From Rhodospirillaceae bacterium (GTDB lineage Bacteria; Pseudomonadota; Alphaproteobacteria; Azospirillales; Azospirillaceae), in contig JAJUIU010000006.1 in the NCBI GenBank assembly GCA_029267445.1, forward strand, positions 1 to 64,000: a stretch of DNA of 64,000 bases, given 5' to 3'. The notes under the pieces were generated by a model. That model was not told where the DNA came from. It was given only the letters and a program-made list of their open reading frames with translations, and did no database searches. A program made the translations under genes and the position numbers. The number at the start of each line of letters is the position of its first letter. Position 1 is the stretch's first letter. This document shows positions 32,462 through 43,500 of the stretch, one piece after another.

Positions 32462-33040
32462 ATGCCGATGGAACGGACGGTCAGCGTGGCCGATGTGGCC
32501 AAGGTCTTCCTGGGAGTGAACCTAAGCAGGCTGTCCAAGGACCCGGCGGCGGCCGATATCCCATTGATCAACATCAAGGATATGGCCGACGGCGGGATCG
32601 CCCCCCGCGAAAGCCTCCAGCAGGTCAAGCCAGCCGACCAGGATCACTATCGGCTGCAGGATGGCGACGTCCTGGTTTCCGTACGGGGCACGCTACTGAA
32701 GACGGCGAGAGTGACCGCGGACCATGAAGGGGCCTATGCCTCGGTCAACATCGCTATCGTCCGGCCGACAGGCTTTATCCGACCAGAGACCCTCTTTGCG
32801 CTGTTTCGGTCAAATCGGGTCCAGAGCGAGTTGATGAGCAAGTCCGTCGCGTCGGTCGTCTCGGGACTGCCTGTGAAATCGATCGCCGACGTCCGGTTCC
32901 GGCCACCGGCGCGGGAGGCGCTGCTGGTCGAATTGATCCGCAACGCGGATGAGCAGTACCGTGCTGGCCTGGACCTAATCGAAGAGCGCCGCGCAATCGC
33001 GATGGACATCATCGACCGCGCCCTGGACCCCATGTCATGA
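32462..33040 (+). CDS. Half-length HsdS-like specificity protein
   Basis: A 192-residue protein equivalent to one target-recognition domain plus spacer helix of a type I S subunit: IPLINIKDMADGGI, YRLQDGDVLVSVRGTLLKTA (about 60-80), ASVNIAIVRP and SVASVVSGLPVKSIADVRF, then a terminal helix. Full HsdS has two such units (~400 residues). Half-S proteins can act as dimers. Its stop overlaps the following hsdM-like gene by 4 bp. Confidence 0.75.
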   Translation: MPMERTVSVADVAKVFLGVNLSRLSKDPAAADIPLINIKDMADGGIAPRESLQQVKPADQDHYRLQDGDVLVSVRGTLLKTARVTADHEGAYASVNIAIVRPTGFIRPETLFALFRSNRVQSELMSKSVASVVSGLPVKSIADVRFRPPAREALLVELIRNADEQYRAGLDLIEERRAIAMDIIDRALDPMS

Positions 33041-34413
33041 CCGATCAAGCGCTGGCGCGTAAGCTGGACGATGCCTTCGCCGCCCTCACCAGGATCGGGC
33101 AGGACCTTGGCCGTCAGACGCGGGGACACGGCGCCGTCGCGCTGATGGTTCTGATGGCGGCCAAAGCCGTCAGCGACCGCGACGACCCGGCGAAATGGTA
33201 TGAGATTCAACGATCCCTGCGGGCCCCAGGCGGCCAGCACCGTTCCCATTTCCAAGGCCTGTTTCTCGATATCCTCTATCGTGTCGTTCCGGTCCAGGCC
33301 GCGACGGAGCTCGTGACGGTCCTCCAGGCTGCGGACAATAGGGCGCTCACCGCATGGGTCGATCACCTCGCCGGGCTCTACATCGGGCCGGAGGTCGAGG
33401 CGCAGCGCCTGTTCGCCCGGTGGCTGGACACAAAAATGGACCTGCTGGGCAACGAGATGGCCGAACTGGGCCAATTCTTCACGCCTGCCGACGTGGTTCG
33501 GATGATGGTCGATCTCGCCCCGCTGCGGGCCGACGCCAAGGTCCTCGATCCGGCTTGCGGCAGTGGATCGTTCCTGGCGTCGGCCATCTCCCGTCTGCAG
33601 GAAAACGATGGCGACCGGCATGCGCATCTGACCGGCGTTGAACTGAATTCCGAGGTCGCGGCGCTTGCCGCGTTGAGGCTGAGCCTGCTCGGCGGGGACA
33701 CTTCGGACATCGTGTCCGGCGCACGACAGCCCGGCTACGAGCGGAAGTTCGACCTCATCCTCTCCGCTCCACCGTTCGGGCGGAGCATGGCCCGGGCCGA
33801 ACTCGATGCGCTTGAGCTCCAGGGCATGCTTAACAGCCGGCCATCGCTCAACGCGGAAGCGGCCTTCGTGAGCTACGCGGCGGAACGGCTGGCGCCCGGC
33901 GGGCGCGCCGCGATGCTCATCCCACCGGGATTCCTGTATCGGTCGGAGGATGAGGCGGTCCGTCGGCACCTGGTCTCCAGGCATCAGGTCGCGGCGGTGA
34001 TCATGCTGCCGAAGGGTGTGCTGTCCCCGTCGACCAAGCTGGCCCCGGCCGTCATCATGCTGCGAAATCCAGAGGGAAGAGATCCCGGATTCGTCACCTT
34101 CGTGGATGCGATGCTGCTCGGCCGCAAGGAACGCAAGCGTGTGGCGCTGGATGCGGCGGAGGCCGAAGCGATCACCCAGGCGGTCCGGACCGGGCACGCG
34201 GCACTGGATACGTTGCGTGTGGCCCAGGTCGATGAAGACCGGATTCGCGCCGAACACTACGACCTGCGCCCCGAGACCTATCTGGAGACACCGACCGTGG
34301 CCAGGCAGCCCCTTGAGGAACGCCTTTCGCGGCTGAGGAAGCTGGACCAACGCTATGCCGAACTGGCCCGAACCACCGATGCGCTGATCGAGCAGCTGTC
34401 CAAGACGCGCTGA
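33037..34413 (+). CDS. HsdM-like protein with altered catalytic motif
   Basis: A 458-residue N6-adenine methyltransferase-fold protein of the type I M group. The AdoMet motif is normal ([17 protein letters not shown], about 170-186), but the catalytic motif IV, normally NPPF/Y, is SAPPFG (about 243-248): Asn is replaced by Ala, which should abolish methyl transfer. It is coupled to a half-size S gene and lies just before a complete hsdMSR set. It may be a non-catalytic, DNA-binding or regulatory pair, or decaying. The C-terminal coiled coil needed for S contact appears intact. Confidence 0.75.
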   Translation: MTDQALARKLDDAFAALTRIGQDLGRQTRGHGAVALMVLMAAKAVSDRDDPAKWYEIQRSLRAPGGQHRSHFQGLFLDILYRVVPVQAATELVTVLQAADNRALTAWVDHLAGLYIGPEVEAQRLFARWLDTKMDLLGNEMAELGQFFTPADVVRMMVDLAPLRADAKVLDPACGSGSFLASAISRLQENDGDRHAHLTGVELNSEVAALAALRLSLLGGDTSDIVSGARQPGYERKFDLILSAPPFGRSMARAELDALELQGMLNSRPSLNAEAAFVSYAAERLAPGGRAAMLIPPGFLYRSEDEAVRRHLVSRHQVAAVIMLPKGVLSPSTKLAPAVIMLRNPEGRDPGFVTFVDAMLLGRKERKRVALDAAEAEAITQAVRTGHAALDTLRVAQVDEDRIRAEHYDLRPETYLETPTVARQPLEERLSRLRKLDQRYAELARTTDALIEQLSKTR

Positions 34414-34427
34414 CCGCCCCGGTTGCG

Positions 34428-34445
34428 CGTGCAATTAATTGCACG
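34428..34445. promoter_or_regulatory. Perfect 18-bp palindrome before hsdM
   Basis: CGTGCAATTAATTGCACG is a perfect palindrome in the 70-bp gap between the degenerate hsdM-like gene and the complete hsdM. It is 39 bp upstream of the GTG start and looks like an operator for an HTH regulator. None is encoded beside it in island A. Confidence 0.55.
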
Positions 34446-34483
34446 TCATAGTCGCCCCGCCCGCATCCAGGAGTCCCCCGCCC

Positions 34484-36031
34484 GTGCCCGCCGACCTGCG
34501 TGAGATCGATCAGACCCTGTGGAAGGCGGCGGACAAGCTCCGCGCCGATGCGGGGCTGAAGCCGTCGGACTACGCCTATCCGGTGCTGGGGCTGCTGTTC
34601 CTGCGCTATGCGGAGTCCCGCTTCACCGAGATGGCGAAGGCGCTGAAGCCGGCCCCCGGGTCGCGCCGTACCATCGGGCCGGCGGATTTCATCAGCCGGG
34701 GCGTCATCTACCTGCCGGAGGACGCGCGCTATTCCCGGCTGATCGCCCTGCCGGAGGGGGAAAACCTGGGAAAGCACCTGAACGACGCCATGGCGGCGAT
34801 CGAGCGGGACAACAGCTATCTGGCCGACGTGCTGCCCAAGACCTACCAGGGCCTGCCGAAGGAGACGCTGCGCGAGCTGCTGAAGCTGCTGCACCCGCTG
34901 GACATCGCCGGCGACGCGTTCGGGCAGGTTTACGAGTACTTCATGGGCGCCTTCGCCATGGAGACGATGCAGAAGGGGGGCGAGTTCTACACCCCCGCCA
35001 GCATCGTCAAGCTGATCGTGGAGATCATCGAGCCCTACCACGGCCGCATCCTGGACCCCGCCTGCGGGTCCGGTGGCATGTTCGTGCATTCCGCCGATTT
35101 CGTGAAGGCGCATGAGAAGTCGCCGCAGAAGGAGCTGTCCATATACGGGGTGGAGCTTTACCGCGACACCCTGCGCCTCGCCCGCATGAACCTGGCCGTG
35201 CATGGGCTGACGGGGGAGCTGGCGGAGGCGAACAGCATGTACGCCGACCCGCACAAGGCCACCGGCCGGTTCGACTTCGTCATGGCCAATCCGCCCTTCA
35301 ACGTCTCCGGCATCGACCGGGAGCGGCTGGTGGGCGTCAAGGCCCGCTTCCCCTTCGGCGTGCCGACGACGGACAACGCCAATTACCTGTGGATCCAGCT
35401 CTTCCACTCCGCCCTCAACGATACCGGCCGGGCCGGCTTCGTCATGGCCAACAGCGCGTCCGACGCCCGTGGCAAGGAGGCGGAGATCCGTAAGGCGCTG
35501 GTGGAAAGCGGCGCGGTGGACGTGATGGTCGCCGTCGGCACCAACTTCTTCTACACGGTCACCCTGCCCGTGACGCTGTGGTTCTTCGACAAGGGCAAGG
35601 TGGGCGGGCCGCGCGAGGATCAGGTCCTGTTCATCGACGCCCGCCACACCTACCGGCAGATCGACCGGGCGCACCGGGATTTCGAGGGCTGGCAGATCGA
35701 GTTCCTGGCCAACATCGCCCGGCTGTGGCGCGGTGAGGCGGCGGAGGCCCTGCGCGGCAGTGCGGCCGCCCTGCGGGAGCATTTCTCCGACGGCCGGTAC
35801 CGGGACGTGCCCGGCCTGTGCAAGGTGGCGAGCCGGGCGGAGATCGAGGCCCAGGGCTGGAGCCTGAACCCCGGCCGCTATGTCGGCGTCGCCCCCGGTG
35901 CCAAGGACGATGTGGATTTCAAGGAGCGGCTGGAGGCGTTGCAGGAGGAGCTGGAGGTCCTGAACGCCGAGGCGGCGGGGTTGCAGGCGAAGATCGCGGC
36001 GAACGTGGCTGATCTGTTGGGGGCGGAGTGA
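34484..36031 (+). CDS. hsdM: Type I restriction system methyltransferase HsdM
   Basis: A 515-residue type I M subunit: N-terminal helical domain ([20 protein letters not shown]), AdoMet motif [12 protein letters not shown] (about 190-201) and catalytic NPPF in [11 protein letters not shown] (about 266-276), with a C-terminal coiled coil. It methylates adenine with HsdS and is needed for restriction with HsdR. The GTG at 34484 follows CAGGAG; an earlier TTG frame start falls inside the palindrome and is rejected. It overlaps hsdS by 4 bp. Confidence 0.92.
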   Translation: MPADLREIDQTLWKAADKLRADAGLKPSDYAYPVLGLLFLRYAESRFTEMAKALKPAPGSRRTIGPADFISRGVIYLPEDARYSRLIALPEGENLGKHLNDAMAAIERDNSYLADVLPKTYQGLPKETLRELLKLLHPLDIAGDAFGQVYEYFMGAFAMETMQKGGEFYTPASIVKLIVEIIEPYHGRILDPACGSGGMFVHSADFVKAHEKSPQKELSIYGVELYRDTLRLARMNLAVHGLTGELAEANSMYADPHKATGRFDFVMANPPFNVSGIDRERLVGVKARFPFGVPTTDNANYLWIQLFHSALNDTGRAGFVMANSASDARGKEAEIRKALVESGAVDVMVAVGTNFFYTVTLPVTLWFFDKGKVGGPREDQVLFIDARHTYRQIDRAHRDFEGWQIEFLANIARLWRGEAAEALRGSAAALREHFSDGRYRDVPGLCKVASRAEIEAQGWSLNPGRYVGVAPGAKDDVDFKERLEALQEELEVLNAEAAGLQAKIAANVADLLGAE

Positions 36032-37215
36032 TGTCGCAGTGGCCACTCAGAACCTTGTCATCACTTACCGTAGAGCACCGGCCGATTACATACGGCGTGG
36101 TCCAGCCTGGCCCCGAGCCTGTGGTGAATGGCATCAAGTTCATTAGAGGTGGTGATGTTTTTGGCGGCCGCATAATTGAGGAGCAGTTGCGGACGATATC
36201 GCCCTCAGTCTCAGAAAAGTACGCAAGAACGATTCTCGAAGGCGGTGAGCTAATCGTTTCTCTGGTGGGCTATCCAGGCGAAGTCGCTGTTGTGCCTTAC
36301 AGACTTCGGGGAGCCAACTTGGCTCGGCAAGTGGGACTTGTTGCTCTTGGGGAGGAATGCGCTCCTCACTACGCGAAGTACGCGCTGATGTCGCCGCAGG
36401 GACGCGCCGAACTGTTTTCGCAGTCTGGGGGAACGGCACAACAGGTGATCAACCTTTACAATCTAAAGCTGGTTCGAATTCCATTGCCCCCAGTTGCGGT
36501 TCAGCAGCGCATCGCCGACATCCTCTCCGCCTACGACGACCTGATCGAGAACAATACGCGGCGGATCGCGATCCTGGAGGAGATGGCGCGGCGGCTGTTC
36601 GACGCAGAGGCAGCGCTTTGCTATCTGGTCGCAGGCCAGGAGGCCCTTCGGGACGCATTGCCGGATGGATGGGGGCTTCACGATCTCGGTGATGTGTTGA
36701 CCCTTCAGCGTGGCTTCGATCTGCCTGTGTCGGACAGAACCCCTGGCGACGTTCCGGTCTTCGCAGCGACAGGACATCATGGCACCCACAATGAAGCCAA
36801 GGTCTCCGCGCCCGGCATCGTGACCGGCAGGTCCGGGACGATTGGGACCGTGAACTTCGTTGACCAGGATTTCTGGCCGCTGAACACAACGCTTTGGGTC
36901 AAGGACTTCAAGAGGGTCGGGCCGAGGTTTGCGTATTGCCTGCTTTCATGCCTAGATTTGAAAGGGCAGGCGTCCGGTGCCGCCGTCCCAACGCTGAACC
37001 GAAATGATGTGCATCGGCTGAAGGTGGCGCTCCCGCCCGCCGACACAGTGCAAGCTGTTGAGGAGAGATTGGAGCCGATTTTCGCTCTCATTCAATCGCT
37101 CCAACGAGCGAGCGAAAACCTCCGCGCCGCCCGCGACCTTCTCCTGCCCAAGTTGATCTCCGGGGAGATCGACGTGTCGCGGGCTGCGCTGCCGCAGGAC
37201 CTCGCCGCCGAATGA
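36028..37215 (+). CDS. hsdS: Type I restriction specificity subunit HsdS
   Basis: A 395-residue S subunit with two target-recognition domains (about 1-150 and 215-345), each followed by a conserved helix ([25 protein letters not shown] and [20 protein letters not shown]). The DNA of the recognition domains is visibly less GC-rich than the conserved helices and neighbours, the usual sign of domain exchange. It lies between hsdM and hsdR with 4-bp overlaps on both sides. Confidence 0.92.
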   Translation: MMSQWPLRTLSSLTVEHRPITYGVVQPGPEPVVNGIKFIRGGDVFGGRIIEEQLRTISPSVSEKYARTILEGGELIVSLVGYPGEVAVVPYRLRGANLARQVGLVALGEECAPHYAKYALMSPQGRAELFSQSGGTAQQVINLYNLKLVRIPLPPVAVQQRIADILSAYDDLIENNTRRIAILEEMARRLFDAEAALCYLVAGQEALRDALPDGWGLHDLGDVLTLQRGFDLPVSDRTPGDVPVFAATGHHGTHNEAKVSAPGIVTGRSGTIGTVNFVDQDFWPLNTTLWVKDFKRVGPRFAYCLLSCLDLKGQASGAAVPTLNRNDVHRLKVALPPADTVQAVEERLEPIFALIQSLQRASENLRAARDLLLPKLISGEIDVSRAALPQDLAAE

Positions 37216-40200
37216 CGCCGCCGCCCCGCGACCGCGATTTCGTCCAACCCGACCGGCTGTATGCCGGGCTGGGCGAGGGCGATCTGGTGGAGGATGCGGC
37301 GGTGGAGCTGTTCGCGTCGCTCGGCTGGCAGACGGCGGACCTGTCCGGGGAGACCTTCGGGCCGGAGGGCACGGAGGGACGGACCGGCCGGCGGGACATG
37401 GTGCTGCCCCGCCGCCTGCGCGCCGCCCTTGCCCGGCTGAACCCCGGCCTGCCGGCCGAGGCACTGGATCTCGCGGAGGCGGAGCTGACCCGCGATCGCG
37501 GGGCGATGGAGCCGGTGGCCGCCAACCGCGAGGTCTGGCGCCTGCTGCGCGATGGCGTGCCCGTCCGCACCCGCGGGGCCGATGGGGAGATGGTGGATGA
37601 GGTGGTGCGCCCGATCGACTGGCGCGACCCGGCCGCCAACGACTTCCTGCTGGCCCGGCAGGTCTGGTTCGCCAGCGATCTGTGGCAGCGCCGGGCCGAC
37701 ATCGTCGGCTTCGTCAACGGCATCCCCCTGCTGTTCGGGGAGCTGAAGGGCCTGGGCCGGCCGCTGCGCGCCGCCCATGACGAGAACCTCCGCGACTACA
37801 AGGACACGATTCCCCGGCTGTTCGACTTCAACGGCATCACCCTGCTGTCCAACGGCATCGACGCCGTGATCGGGGCCAGCCACGCCGCATTCGACCAGTT
37901 CAAGCCCTGGAAGCGCATCGAGCGGGAGGACGAGGCGCCCCGCCCCGGCCTGGAGACGGCCATCCGCGCCGCCTGCACGCCCGCCCGCCTGCTGGACCTG
38001 GTGGAGAACTTCACCGCCTTCGAGGAGACGCGGGACGGGCTGGTCAAGAAGATCGCCCAGAACCATCAGGTTCTGGGCGTCAACAACGCCATCGCCAAGC
38101 TGATCGGGCTGCGCGGGACGACAGGGCCGGACGCCGGCAAGCTGGGCGTGTTCTGGCACACCCAGGGCAGCGGCAAGAGCCTGTCCATGGTCTTCTTCAC
38201 GGAGAAGGTCCACCGCACCATTCGCGGCAACTGGACCTTCGTCATCCTGACCGACCGGACGGAGCTGGACGACCAGATATCGTCCACCTATGCGGCCACC
38301 GGCGCCGTGACCAAGGACCTGGACGACGCGCGGGCCCGGGACCGGGAGCACCTGAAGCGGCTGCTGCGCGGCGATGAGCGCTACGTCTTCACCCTGATCC
38401 AGAAATTCTCCACAGCGTCCAAGGGGGAGCGATACGAGCGGCTGTCCGACCGGTCGGACATCATCGTCATCACCGACGAGGCGCACCGCAGCCAGTACGA
38501 CCAGCTGGCGCTCAACCTGCGCCGCGCCCTGCCCAACGCCGCCTTCCTGGGCTTCACCGGCACGCCGCTGATGGCGGGGGACGAGCCGACCCGTGAGGTG
38601 TTCGGCGACTATGTCTCCATCTACGATTTCGGCCAGTCGGTGGAGGACGAGGCGACGGTCCCGCTCTATTACGAGAAGCGGGTGCCGGAGGTGCACATCG
38701 TCAATGACAGCTTCAAGGACGAGGCCCAGGCGATCATCGACGGCTCCGGCCTGGACGAGGAGGAGGAGCGCGCGCTCGCCCGCAAGCTGGGCAACCTCTA
38801 CCAGCTGATCACCAACCCCGACCGCCTGGACAAGATCGCCGCCGATCTGGTGCGCCATTTCTCCGGGCGCGGCTATCGCGGCAAGGCCATGGTCGTCAGC
38901 ATCGACAAGGCCACCGCCGTGCAGATGCACGATCTGGTGCGGCGGCGCTGGGCCGCCCTGATCGCGGCGGCGGAGGCGGAACTGGCCGCCGCCCCGGACG
39001 ACCTGAAGCCCGCCATCGCCGACAATCTGGCCTGGCTGAAGGCGACCGACATGGCCGTGATCGTCAGCCAGGGCCAGAACGAGGTGGCGGATCTGGCCGA
39101 GCGCGGGCTGGACATCCGCCCCCATCGGGCGCGGATGCAGGCGGAGGACCTGGACGAGGATTTCAAGAACCCGGCGCACCCGCTTCGGCTGGTCTTTGTC
39201 TGTGCCATGTGGATCACCGGCTTCGACGTGCCGACCTGCTCCACCATCTACATCGACAAGCCGATGCGGAACCACACGCTGATGCAGACGATCGCGCGGG
39301 CCAACCGCCGCGCGCCCGGCAAGGAGGCGGGGGTGATCGTCGACTATGTCGGCGTGTTCGCGAACCTGCAGAAGGCGCTCGCCATCTATGCCCGCCCGCG
39401 CCCCGGTGGCGGGGAGGATCGGCCCATCGAGGACAAGCGGGCGCTGGTCCAGGTGCTGCGGGACAAGCTGGCCTCCGTCCGGTTGCTCTGCTCCGCCCAC
39501 GGGGCCGACCTGGACGCCATCTGGACGACGAACAAGCTGGACCGGATGGTGCGGGTGAAGGAAGCGGCCGACGCGCTGATCCATCCGGAGAACCGGCGGC
39601 ACGCCTTCCTGGCGCAGGCGAGCCTCATCCTGCGCCTCTACAAGGCCATCCTGCCGGACGAGGCGGCCTCCGACTTCACCCGCGACGTGGCCGCCATCAG
39701 CATCGTCGCCGACGCCATCCGGGCCAGCACCCGCCCCGACCCGACGGCGCTGGCCCGGGTGCGGGCGGAGATGGCGGCCCTGATCCAGCGGTCCATCGCC
39801 GGCATCGACATCGACATCCCGCTGCGCGGGCCCGGTGAGCTGGGAGAGCTGTTCGACCTCTCCGCCATCGACTTCGAAAAGCTGGCCGGCGGCCTGAAGG
39901 GCGGCAACCGGCGCAGCAAGGCGGAAGCCCTGATCGCCGCCGCGAAGGCGAAGCTGGAGGAGATGGTCTCCGCCAACCCGTCGCGCCGCGACCTGGCCGA
40001 GAAGCTCGAACAGCTGATCGCCGATTACAACGCCAACACCGTCTCGCTGGAGCGGCTGTTCGACCGGCTGCTGGCCTTCGTGAAGGAGCTGGACGAGGAG
40101 ACCCGCCGCGCCACCCGCGAACAGCTGAGCGAGGAGGAGCTGGCCGTTTTCGACCTGCTGGTCAAACCAGGGCCGACGCTGTCACGCGCCGAGACGGTGC

Positions 40201-40415
40201 AGGTGAAGACCGTCGCCCGCGACCTGCTGGCCCGGCTGAAGCGGGAGACCGCCATCATCGACTGGTGGCGCAAGCCCGCCCAGCGTGCCGCGGTCGTGCT
40301 CGCCATCGAAGAGGAGCTGGACAAGCTCCCCGACGCCTTCGCCCAGGACATCTGGCAACTGAAGGTCCAGGACACCTTCCGTTTCGTCTACGAACGCCGG
40401 CCGACGGTGCATTGA
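37212..40415 (+). CDS. hsdR: Type I restriction endonuclease subunit HsdR
   Basis: A 1067-residue R subunit. The N-terminal nuclease domain has RADIVGFVNGIPLLFGELKG (the D...ExK site; ELK at about 176-178). The motor has Walker A TQGSGKS (about 316-322), DEAH in ITDEAHRSQYDQ (about 422), motif III FLGFTGTPLM and later MWITGFDVPTCSTIYIDKPM. The C-terminal helical domain binds the MTase. Translocates DNA and cuts at a distance from unmodified sites. This length and domain order match the EcoR124-like class. Confidence 0.95.
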   Translation: MTPPPRDRDFVQPDRLYAGLGEGDLVEDAAVELFASLGWQTADLSGETFGPEGTEGRTGRRDMVLPRRLRAALARLNPGLPAEALDLAEAELTRDRGAMEPVAANREVWRLLRDGVPVRTRGADGEMVDEVVRPIDWRDPAANDFLLARQVWFASDLWQRRADIVGFVNGIPLLFGELKGLGRPLRAAHDENLRDYKDTIPRLFDFNGITLLSNGIDAVIGASHAAFDQFKPWKRIEREDEAPRPGLETAIRAACTPARLLDLVENFTAFEETRDGLVKKIAQNHQVLGVNNAIAKLIGLRGTTGPDAGKLGVFWHTQGSGKSLSMVFFTEKVHRTIRGNWTFVILTDRTELDDQISSTYAATGAVTKDLDDARARDREHLKRLLRGDERYVFTLIQKFSTASKGERYERLSDRSDIIVITDEAHRSQYDQLALNLRRALPNAAFLGFTGTPLMAGDEPTREVFGDYVSIYDFGQSVEDEATVPLYYEKRVPEVHIVNDSFKDEAQAIIDGSGLDEEEERALARKLGNLYQLITNPDRLDKIAADLVRHFSGRGYRGKAMVVSIDKATAVQMHDLVRRRWAALIAAAEAELAAAPDDLKPAIADNLAWLKATDMAVIVSQGQNEVADLAERGLDIRPHRARMQAEDLDEDFKNPAHPLRLVFVCAMWITGFDVPTCSTIYIDKPMRNHTLMQTIARANRRAPGKEAGVIVDYVGVFANLQKALAIYARPRPGGGEDRPIEDKRALVQVLRDKLASVRLLCSAHGADLDAIWTTNKLDRMVRVKEAADALIHPENRRHAFLAQASLILRLYKAILPDEAASDFTRDVAAISIVADAIRASTRPDPTALARVRAEMAALIQRSIAGIDIDIPLRGPGELGELFDLSAIDFEKLAGGLKGGNRRSKAEALIAAAKAKLEEMVSANPSRRDLAEKLEQLIADYNANTVSLERLFDRLLAFVKELDEETRRATREQLSEEELAVFDLLVKPGPTLSRAETVQVKTVARDLLARLKRETAIIDWWRKPAQRAAVVLAIEEELDKLPDAFAQDIWQLKVQDTFRFVYERRPTVH

Positions 40416-40556
40416 GCAGGCATCGGCGCACAGAGAGCGGGCCCCAGCATCAATCCAGAAGCGACGGGATCCGCGCGCGCATCCAAAATAGTTGCAAAGG
40501 AAAACCGTACGCACTACGCGCTACCACCTTGGACACTCCTCTTTCGGTGGGCGCGC

Positions 40557-43500
40557 ATGTTCTTCCTGTCAGAATCGCAGGAATCGCTCGAAATCGGGCA
40601 GTTCGGCCATGTGGCCGTCCGTGCCGTAACGACCAGCACACCTTGGGAAATCTCGGCCGACGCGCTGGTGGTACCAACGGGGCCGCATATCCAGGATTTG
40701 AGTGGTGGGCTCGCTCGGGCCTTGCAGATGGTCCTCGGCCCCGATGGATGGGGCCGTCTCCGTAACCGGATCGGAGCGTCAGCCGCCGTGGAGGTGGAGC
40801 CATACGCCGCCGACCGCCCGCTTTTGGTTGCAACTGGTGACTTAGCGGTGAGCGCCTCTCTCCCACCGGTACTGATTCTCGCGACCGCGTTCCAAGACCC
40901 AAGTGAACCCACCCTCGCCCATACCGCCACACTCCACGTGCTCCGGGCGTTCCGGGACGAAGCTCCACCACCGTCCTTGAATCGCGTGGTTCTTCCGCTT
41001 TTGGGCGCGGGCGACGGTGGGGCAAATGCCGTAAAGACGGCCACCGCCATGTTGCGGGCTGTCTGGAAGTTTGCCTGCGAGATGCCCGGAGACCCAATGG
41101 AGCTGGTGCTGGTCTCCCACAAGCCTGAGGACTGGCAGGCCGTCCGGATGGCGGTGAGCGAGATCAAGCGTGGCAAGCAGACGCCATCGCTTCTTGCGAC
41201 CGCAGATCGGCAAGTGCGCCGCGTCGTCACCATTGCCGAACGGGTCGCCGCTCGGCGGAACGGCGTGATGGAGGTTGGATGGCTGCTTCACGCGATGTCG
41301 GATGCGGCCTTCCTGGTACCTCGGCGGCTGACCCAGCGTGGAGCCGCGATTGTCACGAAGGAGATCGACGTTGCCAATCTGGTCCAGAGTATCATCAAGC
41401 ACCATCGTGGATATTCAACGGGACTGTTCACGGATTTAAGAGAAACGGTATCGGGTGATATAAAATTTGGCTCTATAAAGCTATCATCCACTTATGTGAG
41501 ATTGATTAGGGATTCTGCAGCCGCATCAGTTAAAGAGAAGAAACCGGAGTTCGGAATCAATCATCTTCTATCGTCAATATCCAAGATATTCCCAAACGAA
41601 AATTTTCCTGACATAAACCCAGAAAATTTTACGAGAGCTATTGAGAAAATATTTCCGGATTTGGGTGGGCTGGCGAAGCAATTTCTTGAATCGATATCGT
41701 TGTCAGAGTCTCAGTCTTCCAAGTCGCCTCCGACTCGTCGCATCACCCGCTTCCAAGCTGACACCACGACGGGCCCTGATCTTCTGGGCGTGGATCGGGA
41801 TGCGAAAGCATTCGCGGAACTGGTGACCCTGCGAGCCACGCAGCCGCCCTTGTCCATTGCGCTGTTCGGAGACTGGGGGAGCGGCAAGAGCTTCTTCATG
41901 GAGCGGATGGGTGCCCTGGCGCAGCAGGTGGCGCAGGCGGCGCGGGAGAGTGGAGACCGACAGTTCTGCCACCATATCGTGCCGATCCGCTTCAATGCCT
42001 GGCACTATGTGGAACAGAACCTGTGGGCCAGCCTGGTCCACCACATCTTCCAGGAACTGGATCGGTGGATCCGGGATCAGGAAACAGACCGGCGGCCGGA
42101 TGATCTGTTCGACCAGCTGGCGACCGCCCGACGCCTGCGCCTGGAGGCATTGGAGGGGTTGGTCGCCGCGGGTCTTGCCACCCGGCAAGCGGAGACGGAG
42201 GTTGCAAAGGCTCGCAAAGTCTATGGCGAGGCGGTGCAGAAAAAGTCCCTGCATGGGACGGAGACCATGCTGGCAGCTGTCCGCCGCGCCTTCCAGCCGG
42301 AAGCATTAGCCAAGGTGAAGGACAATCCGGCGAAAGCGATCTCGGAACTCGCAAACGGCACCGGGATCGAGGGCTTGGAGCAGCATAGCCAGCAGCTGCT
42401 GGAGCTGTGGCAGACCGGAGGTACACTGTCCACACGCGCATGGGTCCTTTGGCGGGGGCTGCGCCAAACGGTTCCGGGCTGGGAGGTCCTGGTCCTGGCG
42501 GTTGGGGTGATTGCGTTCCCGTTCGGCTTGGCGGCAATGCATCAATGGACGGCGCATGCTCTGGAGTCCACTTGGCTGCAACAGGCGCGCCTGGAGCTTT
42601 CCAGCTTGCTGGTGACCCTGACTGGAGCCGCCGCCGTGGTCCGAGCTTGGCTGAATAGGGCCAAGCCCGTCCTGGACAAACTGGAGAAAGTACGGACAGC
42701 ACTCGATGCCATCGCCACCGAGGCCGTGGCGGGGGAAGCCGACCAGATCGCAACGGCTGAGGCCGGGGCCGAACAGGCTCGGCTTGCGCTCCAGGACAGT
42801 GAGCGGCGCTTCCATCAGGCTCAGGACGCCCTGTCTGCGGCGGAAAGGGACTATGTCGCCCAGGGGGCTGCTGGCCGGCTGACCCGCTTCATCCGCGAGC
42901 GGGCAGGCGGCGGCGACTACTCCCGACATCTGACGCTGGTCGCCACGATCCGCAAAGATTTTGAGTACCTGTCAGAGTTGATGGCCGGTATGGCCAAAGG
43001 TGACAACAGAGCCAAACAACATGCGCTTGCGGCCAACCAGCGCTATCGACAGCGGTTAGGGGATCTCCTGGACCGCCACAAAGACTCCTTGCCTAAGGAA
43101 GTTGAGCAAAAGATCCGCCAAGCCATGCCGGATGAAACCGGGAACACCACGGACCTCCCCAGTTTCGACCGCATCGTCTTGTTCATCGACGATCTGGATC
43201 GGTGCCCGCCGGACAAGGTGGTGGAAGTGTTGCAGGCGGTCCACCTGCTTCTGGCGTTCCCGCTGTTCGTTGTCGTGGTCGCCGTCGATTCCCGATGGGT
43301 CGAACGGTCACTGGAACGGCACTATTCCGGTATGCTCCGCCAGGACAAGGGGAGTGCCGCGGCGGCCGGACCGCGCGATTATCTGGAGAAAATCTTCCAG
43401 ATCCCCTTCTGGGTCGAGCCCATGGACGGGGTTGCCTGCGGACGGTTTCTCGACGGCGTGCTCGGGTTGATCCCGGACGGCGACAGCGCAGATGCCCCTG

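Noticed and set aside
34172-36046. A 624-codon minus-strand frame
   Set aside because: Shadow of hsdM, whose AdoMet and NPPF motifs are on the plus strand.
37092-39602. An 836-codon frame antisense to the first hsdR
   Set aside because: It overlaps unmistakable HsdR motifs on the other strand and has no recognisable features.
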